A DNA stretch of 64,000 nucleotides from contig NZ_GG666046.1 of the NCBI RefSeq assembly GCF_000156575.1, positions 66,213-130,212 on the forward strand, written 5' to 3'. Shown one piece after another: positions 8,572-17,189 of the stretch. Made by a program: the position numbers and the translations under genes. Source of the DNA: Anaerococcus lactolyticus ATCC 51172 (lineage in GTDB: Bacteria > Bacillota > Clostridia > Tissierellales > Peptoniphilaceae). The notes under the pieces are model-generated. The model was not told where the DNA came from. It saw only the letters and a list, made by a program, of their open reading frames with translations, and did not search any database. Numbering within the stretch: the first letter of the stretch is position 1; the number at the start of each line of letters is the position of its first letter.

Positions 8572-9359
8572 GAGTTGAAGTGTTAATCTCCGCTATGAAT
8601 GTGGAGGATATAAATTTTTATAAGAAGTTTAACTTAGAATGTGATGCCCTTATTATAAACCAGGCTGGTAAAAACGCTTATGAAGAAGTCTATGATGGTG
8701 GCAAAAAAATCAGAATGATTACCACAGACACAAGGGGCCTTGCGGTATCCCGTAACCTTGCCCTTCTAAATTCAACTGCGGATGTAGTTATTTTCGCAGA
8801 TGATGATGAGGTTTTTGAAGAGGGTTATCTAGAAAGAATCAAAGATGGTTTTATAGAACATCCAGATGTTGATTTTTTCGTATTTAAGACTATAGTTTAC
8901 CAGGGTGGCAAGGAAATAATTAAGGTTAAGGAAGAAAAAAATCTTAGTTTCTATAACTGTCTAAGGTATGGATCAGTCCACTTTGTTTTTAGAAGAGAAG
9001 TCTTGGCGAGAGAAAATTTATATCTAAATACTCTCTTTGGATCAGGGACAAATATAGGATCTGGTGAAGATTCGATTTTTATCCTATCAGCCATTAGAAA
9101 AGGACTGAAGGTAAGGACTAACAAAAGCCTAATTGCCAAGGTTTACAACGATAATTCAAACTGGTTTGAAGGATATAATGAAAAGTATTTCTACGATAAG
9201 GGAGTCCTAGCAAGGGCACTTTTCCCTAGATTATACAAACTATATATAGGGTATTTTCTGTATTCGCACCCGGAAATGCTTAGAGAAATAAAAAAAGAAA
9301 AAGCAAAAGAAAAAATGTATGAGGGTGCTAGAGATTTTGGAGGATATAATGGAAAATAG
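8568..9359 (+). CDS. Glycosyltransferase, GT2-like, no membrane segment
   Basis: A 263-residue soluble glycosyltransferase with a GT-A-like fold. It has RGLAVSRNLAL (about 55-65) and the acidic metal-binding motif ADDDEVFEEGY (about 76-86), followed by IGSGEDSIFI as the probable acceptor/base segment. The N-terminus, lacking the usual VSVIIPxxN, is divergent. The start is set by an ATGA overlap with the preceding gene and an AAGGAA ribosome site, and an in-frame codon at 8538 inside the previous gene is not used. The acceptor is unknown, but it probably adds a sugar in the same surface glycan pathway. Confidence 0.78.
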   Translation: MRVEVLISAMNVEDINFYKKFNLECDALIINQAGKNAYEEVYDGGKKIRMITTDTRGLAVSRNLALLNSTADVVIFADDDEVFEEGYLERIKDGFIEHPDVDFFVFKTIVYQGGKEIIKVKEEKNLSFYNCLRYGSVHFVFRREVLARENLYLNTLFGSGTNIGSGEDSIFILSAIRKGLKVRTNKSLIAKVYNDNSNWFEGYNEKYFYDKGVLARALFPRLYKLYIGYFLYSHPEMLREIKKEKAKEKMYEGARDFGGYNGK

Positions 9360-10299
9360 AAAATCGAAGTTTACAGCGTTCTTATCATCTATTATAGCTG
9401 GTGTAATTGTGGCCATGGTTGTATATTTTGGCCTCAATATTGCAGGTTATAAGGAATATAGAGCTTCCGCAAAACTTGTTACAACTTCTGTAGAAAATTT
9501 AACTGAAACTAACCCTGCAGAGGGCTATGCAGCAACCCTAAATTCCAAGGCGATTAAGGAGAGGACCTTAGCAAACTTAAAGATAGATTGGCCTGTATCT
9601 AAGCTTGATAATAAACTTAGCCTAACACCAATTGCAAGCTCACCAATAATTGAAATTTCAGTAACAGATACCAATAAGCTAAGGGCAGAAGACCTTGCTG
9701 ATGAGTATGCTGACTTGTCAATGACCGTTATAAATAATATTTATAACACCGGGGCAAATGTGATGGAATATGCCTACAAAAATGCAAACGCAGTTGATAA
9801 TACTCTAAATTATGCGATTTATGCTGGCCTTGCAGGATTTGTAATTTATCTTGTAATCTCCCTAGTATCTGTAAGTCGACACAACCATAAGCTTAATAAA
9901 GGTGGGATTAAGGGTAAAAAAAAGTTAGAAAAAAAAGCTAAGGACCAGGTTAAGAAGAACAAAGACTTAATCGAAGAAAATGAAGAAGCCTTAGTAGATA
10001 AGTTTGATGACGAAATTGACGATAAAGATTATGATTTAGAAGATGAATTTGAACAATCTTATAAAGATGAGGAGCCTTTTGAAGAAGTTAAGGAAGGAAC
10101 AAGACCTCTTAGCCCAGTAGATGAGGTAGCTGATGAAGACTTTGAAGCTACAAGGAAGTTAGATAGCAAAGATATAGAAATGGCAAGAAAACAAGATGAG
10201 CAAAGGGCTGAGGAAGTAAACGAGGAAGAAAGAGACGCTAACAAGCTTGAAATTTTGGGCAAACTTCCAAAATATCAGAGAGGAGCTTTAGATGTTTAG
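9349..10299 (+). CDS. Wzz/CpsC-like chain-length protein with long acidic tail
   Basis: A 316-residue membrane protein. Helix 1 (about 13-35) and helix 2 (about 150-172) enclose an extracytoplasmic Wzz-like domain that includes SPIIEISVTDTNKLRAEDLADEYA, as in polysaccharide co-polymerases of the CpsC type. After helix 2 a cytoplasmic tail of about 140 residues is very rich in Lys, Asp and Glu, far longer than the short tail usual in CpsC. The start at 9349 follows GGAGG and overlaps the preceding gene by 11 bases. It overlaps the next gene by eight bases, which encodes the CpsD-like partner. Confidence 0.75.
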   Translation: MENRKSKFTAFLSSIIAGVIVAMVVYFGLNIAGYKEYRASAKLVTTSVENLTETNPAEGYAATLNSKAIKERTLANLKIDWPVSKLDNKLSLTPIASSPIIEISVTDTNKLRAEDLADEYADLSMTVINNIYNTGANVMEYAYKNANAVDNTLNYAIYAGLAGFVIYLVISLVSVSRHNHKLNKGGIKGKKKLEKKAKDQVKKNKDLIEENEEALVDKFDDEIDDKDYDLEDEFEQSYKDEEPFEEVKEGTRPLSPVDEVADEDFEATRKLDSKDIEMARKQDEQRAEEVNEEERDANKLEILGKLPKYQRGALDV

Positions 10300-10948
10300 A
10301 AGAAAAAAAGTTGATGAAAAAAAAGAAATCCTCCTCCAAGCTTTTTACAATCTTGAAGATAAGCTAACAAGAAACCTAGGAGTTGATGATGTAGTGATTG
10401 CCTTTACTGCGACTGATGATATGGTTATGAAAATGGATTCTATTTATATCATGGCAGGTCATCTTGCAGAAGAGGATGAAAGAATCCTTGTAATAGATGC
10501 AAACCTAAGGGCAGACGAACTTGAAGAAATGAAAGGTTTCTACAACAAAAGAGGTTTTGTTGATTGTCTTTTGGGAGATTTTAGACTTGATGATGTTATT
10601 GTTAGGGAAAGTGACAACCTTCACCTACTAATGACAGGTAGGGTTAGCGAATATGAAGATATGTACCTAGAGCCTTCTGCAATCACTAATTTTTTTGCAG
10701 ATTGCAAGGATAGGTATGACTATGTATTTATAAATACCAAGGAAAATATCGGCATAGCTGAGTCTAATGTATTTTGTGGCCTTGCTGATAAGACAGTAAT
10801 CTTTAGCACAGAGGCAAATTTAAAATCTTACCTCCTTGAGGAATCTAAAAGCCAGCTAGAAAAAGCGGGTGCTGATATCAAGGGAGTTATAATTTCAGAT
10901 TATGTCTACGAAGACAATGAACTTGATGACCTTTTTGGAGGCAAATAA
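10292..10948 (+). CDS. CpsD-like protein without Walker A and B (pseudokinase)
   Basis: A 218-residue protein with the layout of BY-kinases/CpsD: QAFYNLEDKL aligns with the family's EAYRTLRTN, and ILVIDANLR is a good Walker A' motif. The P-loop, normally GEGKST, is replaced by ATDDMVMKMDS, and the Walker B IIDTPP is replaced by FINTKEN. No C-terminal tyrosine cluster is seen. It therefore should not bind ATP in the normal way. Family knowledge says CpsD partners CpsC in controlling polymer length. Here it likely keeps only the binding role. Alternative: a divergent MinD/ParA-fold protein. The frame is intact and the gene is tightly packed in the operon. Confidence 0.72.
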   Translation: MFRRKKVDEKKEILLQAFYNLEDKLTRNLGVDDVVIAFTATDDMVMKMDSIYIMAGHLAEEDERILVIDANLRADELEEMKGFYNKRGFVDCLLGDFRLDDVIVRESDNLHLLMTGRVSEYEDMYLEPSAITNFFADCKDRYDYVFINTKENIGIAESNVFCGLADKTVIFSTEANLKSYLLEESKSQLEKAGADIKGVIISDYVYEDNELDDLFGGK

Positions 10949-11352
10949 TGAAAAAGATAAGTGCGATTTTAGCCCTAGTCCTAGTATTTTCTCTTACATC
11001 TTGCATGAATGATTCATATACATCAGTAAGACATCCTGAAAATGTTGAAAGTGAATCTGTTGAAAAAACTAAGGAAAATGAGGCAAAAAAAGCAGAAAAC
11101 GAAGATCAAAAAGAAGAAAAAACTGAAGAAGAAGTGACTGATAAGGTTAGGGATGAAATATCAGATGGGGTTGAGTTTAGGGTGGAAGATACTGTAAATA
11201 TGCGTCTTGCTCCATCAGAAAACTCTGCTGTAGTTTCTGAAGTTGGACCAGATGATGAAATCCTAAACCTAGGAGAGACTGAAGGTTGGACCAGGGTAAC
11301 TGTAAATGGCAAAACTGGATATATAAGATCAGACCTTTTAACAAAAAATTAA
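10948..11352 (+). CDS. Lipoprotein with SH3-type domain
   Basis: A 134-residue secreted lipoprotein. The signal peptide ends in the lipobox LTSC (Cys19). A Lys/Glu-rich linker (about 30-70) precedes a bacterial SH3 (SH3b) domain, marked by VNMRLAPSENSAVVSEVG and GWTRVTVNGKTGYI. SH3b domains bind cell-wall peptidoglycan or glycans. It starts at the last base of the CpsD-like gene's stop and closes the five-gene locus before a terminator, so it is probably a surface partner of the glycan made by the locus. Confidence 0.82.
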   Translation: MKKISAILALVLVFSLTSCMNDSYTSVRHPENVESESVEKTKENEAKKAENEDQKEEKTEEEVTDKVRDEISDGVEFRVEDTVNMRLAPSENSAVVSEVGPDDEILNLGETEGWTRVTVNGKTGYIRSDLLTKN

Positions 11353-11356
11353 GCTA

Positions 11357-11390
11357 ATGAGGTTGTTAATTTTCTAACAACCTCTAATTT
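11357..11390 (+). terminator. Terminator of polysaccharide locus
   Basis: GAGGTTGTTA pairs with TAACAACCTC around a six-base loop, followed by a short interrupted T run (TAATTTT). Confidence 0.7.
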
Positions 11391-11440
11391 TATGTCATCT
11401 TTCTATAAAGATATGTTATAATAAAAGCAGAGAGGTTTAA

Positions 11441-11761
11441 ATGATTGATATAATAAAAAATATGTTTATGCCAATCTTTACGGTAGTTGCTGTAATTAGC
11501 CTTATTAACTTTCTAGTGGATGGCAGGAAGCTATCTATTTATGTAAGTGTGGTCACCGGATTTATTGCCGCCATTTTATTGGTTGTATCTGTGATAAATC
11601 CAAATAGCGATTTGTTCATGCAATTGTATTTATTGTTATTTTTATTATCGATTTCGCTGGTGATTTTGGCTTTGCAAAAGCAAATTGATGCCTTTACCTG
11701 GATTGGGATAGCCCTTATGGTTGTAATGTTGTACTTATTATTAAGATTTCCATTAATATGA
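11441..11761 (+). CDS. Small four-helix membrane protein, unknown function
   Basis: A 106-residue protein that is almost entirely hydrophobic, with four predicted membrane helices (about 8-26, 31-50, 58-78, 83-103) and short loops. No family is recognised. GAGAGG upstream is a plausible ribosome site and TTATAAT near 11417 a possible -10 box. It lies 13 bases ahead of the ABC importer genes and may be on the same transcript, but nothing in the sequence ties it to transport. Confidence 0.65.
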   Translation: MIDIIKNMFMPIFTVVAVISLINFLVDGRKLSIYVSVVTGFIAAILLVVSVINPNSDLFMQLYLLLFLLSISLVILALQKQIDAFTWIGIALMVVMLYLLLRFPLI

Positions 11762-11774
11762 AAAAGAGGACTAT

Positions 11775-12845
11775 ATGATTAATATCAAAAACTTAAAGAA
11801 AATTTACGACAATGGTTATGAGGCTTTAAAGTCTGTAAACCTTGATATCAAAGACGGGGCTTTGGTGACCCTGCTTGGACCTAGTGGGTGTGGTAAGTCC
11901 ACAATCCTTAACATCATCGCCGGTATTTTGGATCCAACAGATGGAGATATAGAATTTGACGGTGAATCTATTGTAAATAAACACCCAAAAGACCGTGATA
12001 TTGGTATGGTTTTTCAAAATTATGCCCTCTATCCACATATGACTGTTCTTGAAAATATAATCTTTCCCCTAGTTGTTGGAGAACATAAGATTAAAAAAGA
12101 AGAAGCGATTAAGATTGCCCAAAAATATATGGATTTGACCTATATTACCGATATTCAAAACAAAAGACCAAAGGAAATATCAGGTGGTCAACAACAAAGG
12201 GTGGCTATAGCTAGAGCCTTAGTTAAAAATCCAAAGACTCTCTTACTTGACGAGCCCCTTTCAAACCTTGATGCTAGACTTAGACTTTCTATTAGGGAAG
12301 AGATTAGAAATATTGTAAAAACAGTTGGAGTAACAACAATTTTCGTAACCCACGACCAAGAAGAGGCTCTTTCAATCAGTGATTACATAGCCCTTATGGA
12401 TAAGGGGGTTATCCAACAATATGATATACCACAAAATCTTTACCTCGAACCAGCCAACCTTTTTGTAGCGAAATTTATTGGTAATCCAATTATAAATATT
12501 TACGATGTAGAAAATAAGGGAGATGTCTTTGCCAACGGGGACTTACTTATCAATAAAGAAAAATTAATTGATTCAAGAAAAAAATCAGACCTTAGTGGTA
12601 AGACCTACCAAGTAGGGATTAGACCTGAGCATTTCAAGCTTGACCCAAATGGAGATTTGGAAATTGAAGTTGAGTCACGCGAGATGATTGGTAGGTATAT
12701 GATCCTCCACTTTAATTTAAACGGACAAGCCTCAAGGATGGTTGTTGATTCAGCCCTTGCGATAAATCCAAAAGATAAGGTGAGGGTAGCAGTTGACCAT
12801 AAGGCAATCTACCTATTTACAGAAGATGGGGAAAGGGTCTACTAA
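11775..12845 (+). CDS. ABC importer ATPase, UgpC/MalK type
   Basis: A 356-residue ATPase of the carbohydrate uptake transporter class. Walker A GPSGCGKST (about 35-43), Q-loop VFQNYALYPHMTV, signature SGGQQQRVAIARAL, Walker B LLLDEPLSNLDA and the switch histidine in VTHDQEEA are all intact. The C-terminal regulatory OB-type domain (about 235-356) has GIRPEHF, typical of MalK/UgpC. It energises the permease pair encoded directly downstream, whose first gene overlaps its stop by one base. Substrate cannot be assigned from the ATPase. Confidence 0.92.
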   Translation: MINIKNLKKIYDNGYEALKSVNLDIKDGALVTLLGPSGCGKSTILNIIAGILDPTDGDIEFDGESIVNKHPKDRDIGMVFQNYALYPHMTVLENIIFPLVVGEHKIKKEEAIKIAQKYMDLTYITDIQNKRPKEISGGQQQRVAIARALVKNPKTLLLDEPLSNLDARLRLSIREEIRNIVKTVGVTTIFVTHDQEEALSISDYIALMDKGVIQQYDIPQNLYLEPANLFVAKFIGNPIINIYDVENKGDVFANGDLLINKEKLIDSRKKSDLSGKTYQVGIRPEHFKLDPNGDLEIEVESREMIGRYMILHFNLNGQASRMVVDSALAINPKDKVRVAVDHKAIYLFTEDGERVY

Positions 12846-13729
12846 TGAAAAAGAAAATGACCTACAGGGCAGAGTCCACCAACAAGGCTTGGCTCTTTCT
12901 TCTACCAGCTCTGTTTTTTATCTTAGTATTTAACGTATATCCACTCTTTAGGACTTTTTACATGGCTGTCCACAGCAATAATATCCTAAAGCCAGAGTTT
13001 GTTGGATTAGCAAATTTTCCAGCAGTTTTTCATGACAAATTATTCATCCTTGCCATGAAGAATACCCTAATATATTCGATTACAGTTGTGCCTTTATCAA
13101 TCATAATCTCAATGTTTATAGCCTTGATTTTGAATGAAAAAATTAGGGGCAACAAGTTTTTTGAAACAATATTTTTTATACCTTACCTAACCAGTGTCAT
13201 CGCTGTAGGTATTGTATTTAGGTATTTATTTAATGGTCAATACGGTTTTATCAACCACATGCTATCCTTTATTGGAGTAGGGCCTATAGAATTTTTAAAT
13301 AATCCTGACTACAATATGCTTGCAGCTATCATCTTTGGTGTATGGAATGGGCTTGCCTTTAATATTATCGTTATTTTGGCTGGTTTAAGGGGTATCGACA
13401 AGGATTATTACAAGATAGCTGACACATTTGGTGCAAGTGGCTGGGAACAGTTTAAAAAAATAACCCTCCCACAGCTAACAAATATAATTACCTTTTTATT
13501 TTTGACAAGTTTTATAGCAAGTTTTAAGGTTTATAACCAAATCTTTGCTCTATTTAATGGTAAGGCGGGTGTAGGAAATAGGCTAGTAACCGCAGTGTTC
13601 TATATTTATAAAAAATTCTATGTAGAATATCGCTATGGCCAGGCTATGGCTGCTGCTGTGATTTTGTTCTTATTCCTTTTAGTTATGACCTTTGTCCAAA
13701 GAGCAATCATAAGAAAGATAGCGAGGTAG
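12845..13729 (+). CDS. ABC importer permease, UgpA/MalF type
   Basis: A 294-residue inner-membrane permease with six predicted helices. The EAA loop ADTFGASGWEQFKKITLPQL (about 197-216), which docks to the ATPase, is well conserved. Family is the CUT1 sugar/glycerol-phosphate importers. It forms a heterodimer with the next gene product. The start overlaps the ATPase stop by one base, and three bases separate it from the partner permease. Confidence 0.9.
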   Translation: MKKKMTYRAESTNKAWLFLLPALFFILVFNVYPLFRTFYMAVHSNNILKPEFVGLANFPAVFHDKLFILAMKNTLIYSITVVPLSIIISMFIALILNEKIRGNKFFETIFFIPYLTSVIAVGIVFRYLFNGQYGFINHMLSFIGVGPIEFLNNPDYNMLAAIIFGVWNGLAFNIIVILAGLRGIDKDYYKIADTFGASGWEQFKKITLPQLTNIITFLFLTSFIASFKVYNQIFALFNGKAGVGNRLVTAVFYIYKKFYVEYRYGQAMAAAVILFLFLLVMTFVQRAIIRKIAR

Positions 13730-13732
13730 GAG

Positions 13733-14551
13733 ATGAAAAAGATTTTTAAAGGCCTAGCCTTCATATTTATAATACTAATGGCAGCTGTGACCCTATTTCC
13801 ATTCCTCTACATGATTGCATCAGCTCTTATGAGTTTTAGGGAGGTAACTTCTATACCACCAAAACTCTTGCCAGCAAGTCCACAATTTGTAAATTTTGCT
13901 GAGGCGATGAAGGCAGCACCTTTTGAAAGGTATTTTGTAAATACAGTTTTTGTATCACTAATAAACACACTTGGAACTTTGACAACAACAGTTCTTGCAG
14001 CCTTCGCCCTAAACTTTATGAACTTTAAGGGCAAGAATATTTTGCAAAACTTTATGCTAGCACTTTTGATGGTACCTTTTGAAATAATTATCTTTACAAA
14101 CTATTCAACAATAGCAAAACTTGGACTTCTTGATACCTATGCTGCTCTTATAATTCCTTTTATGGCATCAGTATTTTATATTTTCTATTTGAAAGAATTT
14201 TTAAAATCTGTCCCAAGGGAATTTTATAATGTGGCTAAGGTTGATGGAGCGAGTGATTTTGAATTTATAAGAAAAGTTATGATTCCAATGTGCAAGCAAA
14301 GTTTATTTACCATTGGACTTTTAAACTTTATTACAGGTTGGAATTCATTCTTGTGGCCAATCCTTGTTACAAACACAAAGGACATGAGACTTATCTCAAA
14401 TGGTCTATCAGCCTTTGCAACAGAAGCTGGGCAATTGATCCACCTTCAAATGGCAGCTTCAACCATTACCGTCCTCCCAATCTTAATCCTTTACTTCATT
14501 TTTAGGAAGCAAATCCTAAGAGGAGTTTCTTTTGGAGGAATTAAGGGATAA
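13733..14551 (+). CDS. ABC importer permease, UgpE/MalG type
   Basis: A 272-residue permease with six helices and the EAA loop VDGASDFEFIRKVMIPM (about 162-178). It is the MalG/UgpE-type partner of the preceding permease. The ribosome site TAGGAG overlaps the upstream stop. About 98 bases separate it from the binding-protein gene, and that gap contains a small hairpin (AGTTTG/CAAACT, 14602-14621) that could stabilise or process the mRNA so that binding protein is made in excess. Confidence 0.9.
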   Translation: MKKIFKGLAFIFIILMAAVTLFPFLYMIASALMSFREVTSIPPKLLPASPQFVNFAEAMKAAPFERYFVNTVFVSLINTLGTLTTTVLAAFALNFMNFKGKNILQNFMLALLMVPFEIIIFTNYSTIAKLGLLDTYAALIIPFMASVFYIFYLKEFLKSVPREFYNVAKVDGASDFEFIRKVMIPMCKQSLFTIGLLNFITGWNSFLWPILVTNTKDMRLISNGLSAFATEAGQLIHLQMAASTITVLPILILYFIFRKQILRGVSFGGIKG

Positions 14552-14649
14552 GGATTGAATAAGATTACTTTTAAGGGTATATATTAAATGTAAGAATGAT
14601 GAGTTTGCTTGTAAACAAACTTAGGTGAATTTTTTTAAAAGGGGAAGAA

Positions 14650-15945
14650 ATGAAGAAAAAATTAACATTACTTGCAGCTTTAGTTTTATCTATCGGAATG
14701 TTTTCAGCTTGTGGAAACAAGGCAAAAGAAGAAGCTCCAAAAGAAGAAGCTAAGGTAGAAGAAAAAGCCGAAGAAGGCAAAGAGAAAGCTAAAGATGGTC
14801 AAACAGAAGTAGTATTCTGGCATGCTATGGGTGGCGGACAAGGTGAAGCCTTAGAAAGTCTTGTTAAAGATTTTGAAAAGGAAAATCCAGATATAAAAAT
14901 CACTCTCCAACACCAAGGTGGTTATAAGGATCTTAACCAAATCTTAGTTGCAACCATGCAATCACCTAAAGATCTACCAACTATTACCCAAGCTTATCCA
15001 GACTGGATGCTACAATTTAGCGAAGCTGGTATGGTAGCTGACCTTACTGAAAGAGTTAAGGGCGAAAATGGTATCGAAGATTACGACGATATCTTCCAAG
15101 GTGTAAGAGATGAAATAGAACAAGATGGTAAAATCATCGGTATTCCATTTAATAAATCAACAGAAGTTTTATGGTATAACCAAGACATATTTGATGAACT
15201 TGGCCTTAAAAATCCTACAAACTTTGAAGAACTAAAAGAAGTTGCTAAGAAAATCAAAGCTAAGAAAAATATTCCAGCTTTCGGTTGGGATGCACTTTCT
15301 AACTTCTATGTAACCTACCTAAAGAATAAGGGAATTGATTTTGGTCCAGACTTAGACGTTACTTGCCCAGAATCAATCGAAGCAATCAAATATTACCTAG
15401 ATGGTATCAAAGAAGGTTACTTCAGAATAGCAGGTACTGACCAATACCTATCAGGACCATTTTCTAACCAACAATTAGCTGGCTACATCGGTTCAAATGC
15501 TGGTGAAGTCTATGTTAAAGAAGGTGTTGATGGCAAATTTAAATACGCAGCTCAAGCATATCCTGCAGATAAGGCTGTTCAACAAGGTACAAACATCTAT
15601 ATGTTTGATGGCGCAAGCGATGAACAAAAAGATGCAGCATTTAAGTTCCTTAAATTCGTAGCAAGCAAGGAAAGCCAAATCAAATTCGCTCTAGCAACAG
15701 GCTACATGCCAGCTAGAAAATCAGCAGTTGAAGATGATAGCTACAAGAATGCTGATTCAGTAATTCCAAAAATCCTTGCACCAGCAAGTGAAAAATTATT
15801 CTCAAGACCACTTGTACCAGGTAGCCAACAAGCTTACAACGACATAGCAAGCAAACTTGAAGAAATCCTATCAAATCCAAATTCTGATGTAGAAGCAGAA
15901 ATGAAAGCCTTCGCACCACAATTTAAAGCAGATTTCGAAAAATAA
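14650..15945 (+). CDS. Extracellular solute-binding lipoprotein (family 1)
   Basis: A 431-residue substrate-binding lipoprotein. The signal peptide ends in FSAC (Cys21), followed by a Lys/Glu linker and a family 1 binding-protein fold, with VVFWHAMGGGQGEALE at the start of the mature domain and VLWYNQDIFDELGL as the family hinge motif. It feeds the UgpABC-like importer encoded upstream. UgpB-like glycerol-3-phosphate binding is possible, but key UgpB residues cannot be confirmed by eye, so the sugar or phosphodiester substrate is left open. Codon use is notably enriched in A-ending and C-ending optimal codons, suggesting high expression. Confidence 0.9.
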   Translation: MKKKLTLLAALVLSIGMFSACGNKAKEEAPKEEAKVEEKAEEGKEKAKDGQTEVVFWHAMGGGQGEALESLVKDFEKENPDIKITLQHQGGYKDLNQILVATMQSPKDLPTITQAYPDWMLQFSEAGMVADLTERVKGENGIEDYDDIFQGVRDEIEQDGKIIGIPFNKSTEVLWYNQDIFDELGLKNPTNFEELKEVAKKIKAKKNIPAFGWDALSNFYVTYLKNKGIDFGPDLDVTCPESIEAIKYYLDGIKEGYFRIAGTDQYLSGPFSNQQLAGYIGSNAGEVYVKEGVDGKFKYAAQAYPADKAVQQGTNIYMFDGASDEQKDAAFKFLKFVASKESQIKFALATGYMPARKSAVEDDSYKNADSVIPKILAPASEKLFSRPLVPGSQQAYNDIASKLEEILSNPNSDVEAEMKAFAPQFKADFEK

Positions 15946-15954
15946 AATGAAATG

Positions 15955-15981
15955 AAAAACTCCCGGTAAGGGAGTTTTTTT
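15955..15981 (+). terminator. Terminator of ABC importer operon
   Basis: AAAAACTCCC pairs with GGGAGTTTTT around a short loop, followed by T's. The IS200-like sequence begins directly at its 3' edge. Confidence 0.85.
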
Positions 15982-15982
15982 G

Positions 15983-16275
15983 TTGTACACTTAAGTGAGT
16001 TGAGCGAACGAAAGAGAGCGAAATAAGAAACCACCTGCTATGCAGGTGGAGGGATTAAGCTTTAGTTTCAAGCACCAAGAAAACCCCCTTAAAGTATAAT
16101 TGTGATAGTTACATGTACAATTAAACAAGGAGGTAATCTTGGATAAAAATACTTTTTAAGCAGTAGTTGGGATAGTGGTGCATGTGATAGAATACTCAGA
16201 GCCCCAATAGGAGCGTGCCGGTATTCGCGCCTTATAGGCGCTGTGCAAACTACCGGCTAAGCTGGTAGTTTTGAT
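15983..16275 (+). mobile_element. IS200/IS605-derived remnant with both ends
   Basis: Bases 15983-16155 match 51159-51335 closely (about nine in ten bases by eye), including the left-end hairpin CCACCTGC-tat-GCAGGTGG (16031-16049), a ribosome site and a TTG that starts a tnpA reading LDKNTF before stopping (16139-16159). Then the match ends. What follows (16160-16275) is highly structured: GCGCC/GGCGC (16227-16241), GCCGGTA pairing with TACCGGC (16217-16257), and a final AAACTACC/GGTAGTTT hairpin (16247-16271), as in the right end of such elements. The transposase is gone. This looks like a non-autonomous derivative. No other gene is seen in 15946-16364. Confidence 0.7.
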
Positions 16276-16364
16276 GCAAGTAAGTTAGACTTCTATATTC
16301 TAATAAAAAAGCAATACAAGATGAGAATCAATGAAGAAACTGTAAGAGAGATATGGATAAACTT

Positions 16365-17114
16365 TTAATAAATGATATTTTCTTCTATTTTTTTCTTAGC
16401 CTCAAGAAGTTTTTCTTTGAGTTTATCATAATTTTTAAATTTAAGCCTTGTTGTTGGACCTGATATGCTCATAGCAGCGATTACTTCACCATCTTTTTTT
16501 ATCGGAGTAGCGATACATGATAGGCCATATTCGTACTCCTCGTTGTCATAAGATAGGTCGTTTTTTAAGATTTCTTCCTTTTCCTTTAGGAAATCATCTA
16601 GTCTTGTAATTGTATTTATGGTTCTTTTTTCTAGCTCGTCATTAAAATATTTTTTTAAGCTAGCTTCATCCATATAAGCAAGAAAAATTTTACCAGTGCT
16701 TGAGCAGTAAAGGTCTGATTCTGGTGGCATATTAGCTTGGAGGGTGTAGTATTCTCCATCAACATATACAATATTATAGGCCTTGTTCTTTTGATTTACA
16801 GCTAAATTTATTGACTCTCCTATAAGGTCAGCGAAGTCTTTTAGGATATCTTTTGAGTATTTTATCAACAAAGTATCCTTGTTAAGACTAGGTTTTAAGC
16901 TATGTATTTTGTAGCCTATAGCATACTCATCATCACTTGTTGAAAGCAAATAATCAATTTCTTCCAAGGATTTTAGTATTCTAAAAACAGTTGATTTTGG
17001 AATATCCAAATTTTTTGATATCTCTCTTACCCCAGCCTGTCCCTTGGCATTTATAAAATCCATAATTTTTCCAGCATTTATAATTGATTGAATGGTATCC
17101 GATTTTGGGCTCAT
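16365..17114 (-). CDS. IclR family transcriptional regulator
   Basis: A 249-residue IclR-type regulator. An N-terminal winged helix-turn-helix (about 8-65; VREISKNLDIPKSTVFRILKSL) is followed by the IclR effector domain (about 80-245), with YCSSTGKIFLAY and YGLSCIATPI as its typical segments. It is divergent from the YjiH-type membrane protein and 2-hydroxyacid dehydrogenase genes, which it probably controls. A 13-bp palindrome at their transcription start is a candidate site. IclR proteins of this type sense small organic acids, in keeping with a hydroxyacid/keto-acid pathway, but the ligand is unknown. Confidence 0.9.
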   Translation of the reverse strand: MSPKSDTIQSIINAGKIMDFINAKGQAGVREISKNLDIPKSTVFRILKSLEEIDYLLSTSDDEYAIGYKIHSLKPSLNKDTLLIKYSKDILKDFADLIGESINLAVNQKNKAYNIVYVDGEYYTLQANMPPESDLYCSSTGKIFLAYMDEASLKKYFNDELEKRTINTITRLDDFLKEKEEILKNDLSYDNEEYEYGLSCIATPIKKDGEVIAAMSISGPTTRLKFKNYDKLKEKLLEAKKKIEENIIY

Positions 17115-17189
17115 TATAGCCTCCTTCCTATATATATTTTAATACATATATGAAAAAAAGAAAAATATATTATGAAGTTAAGATTTTAA

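Noticed and set aside
14650-15945. Naming the importer as the UgpABCE glycerol-3-phosphate system
   Set aside because: The family match is to the broad CUT1 group; no substrate-determining residues could be confirmed and the glycerol genes are nearly 50 kb away.
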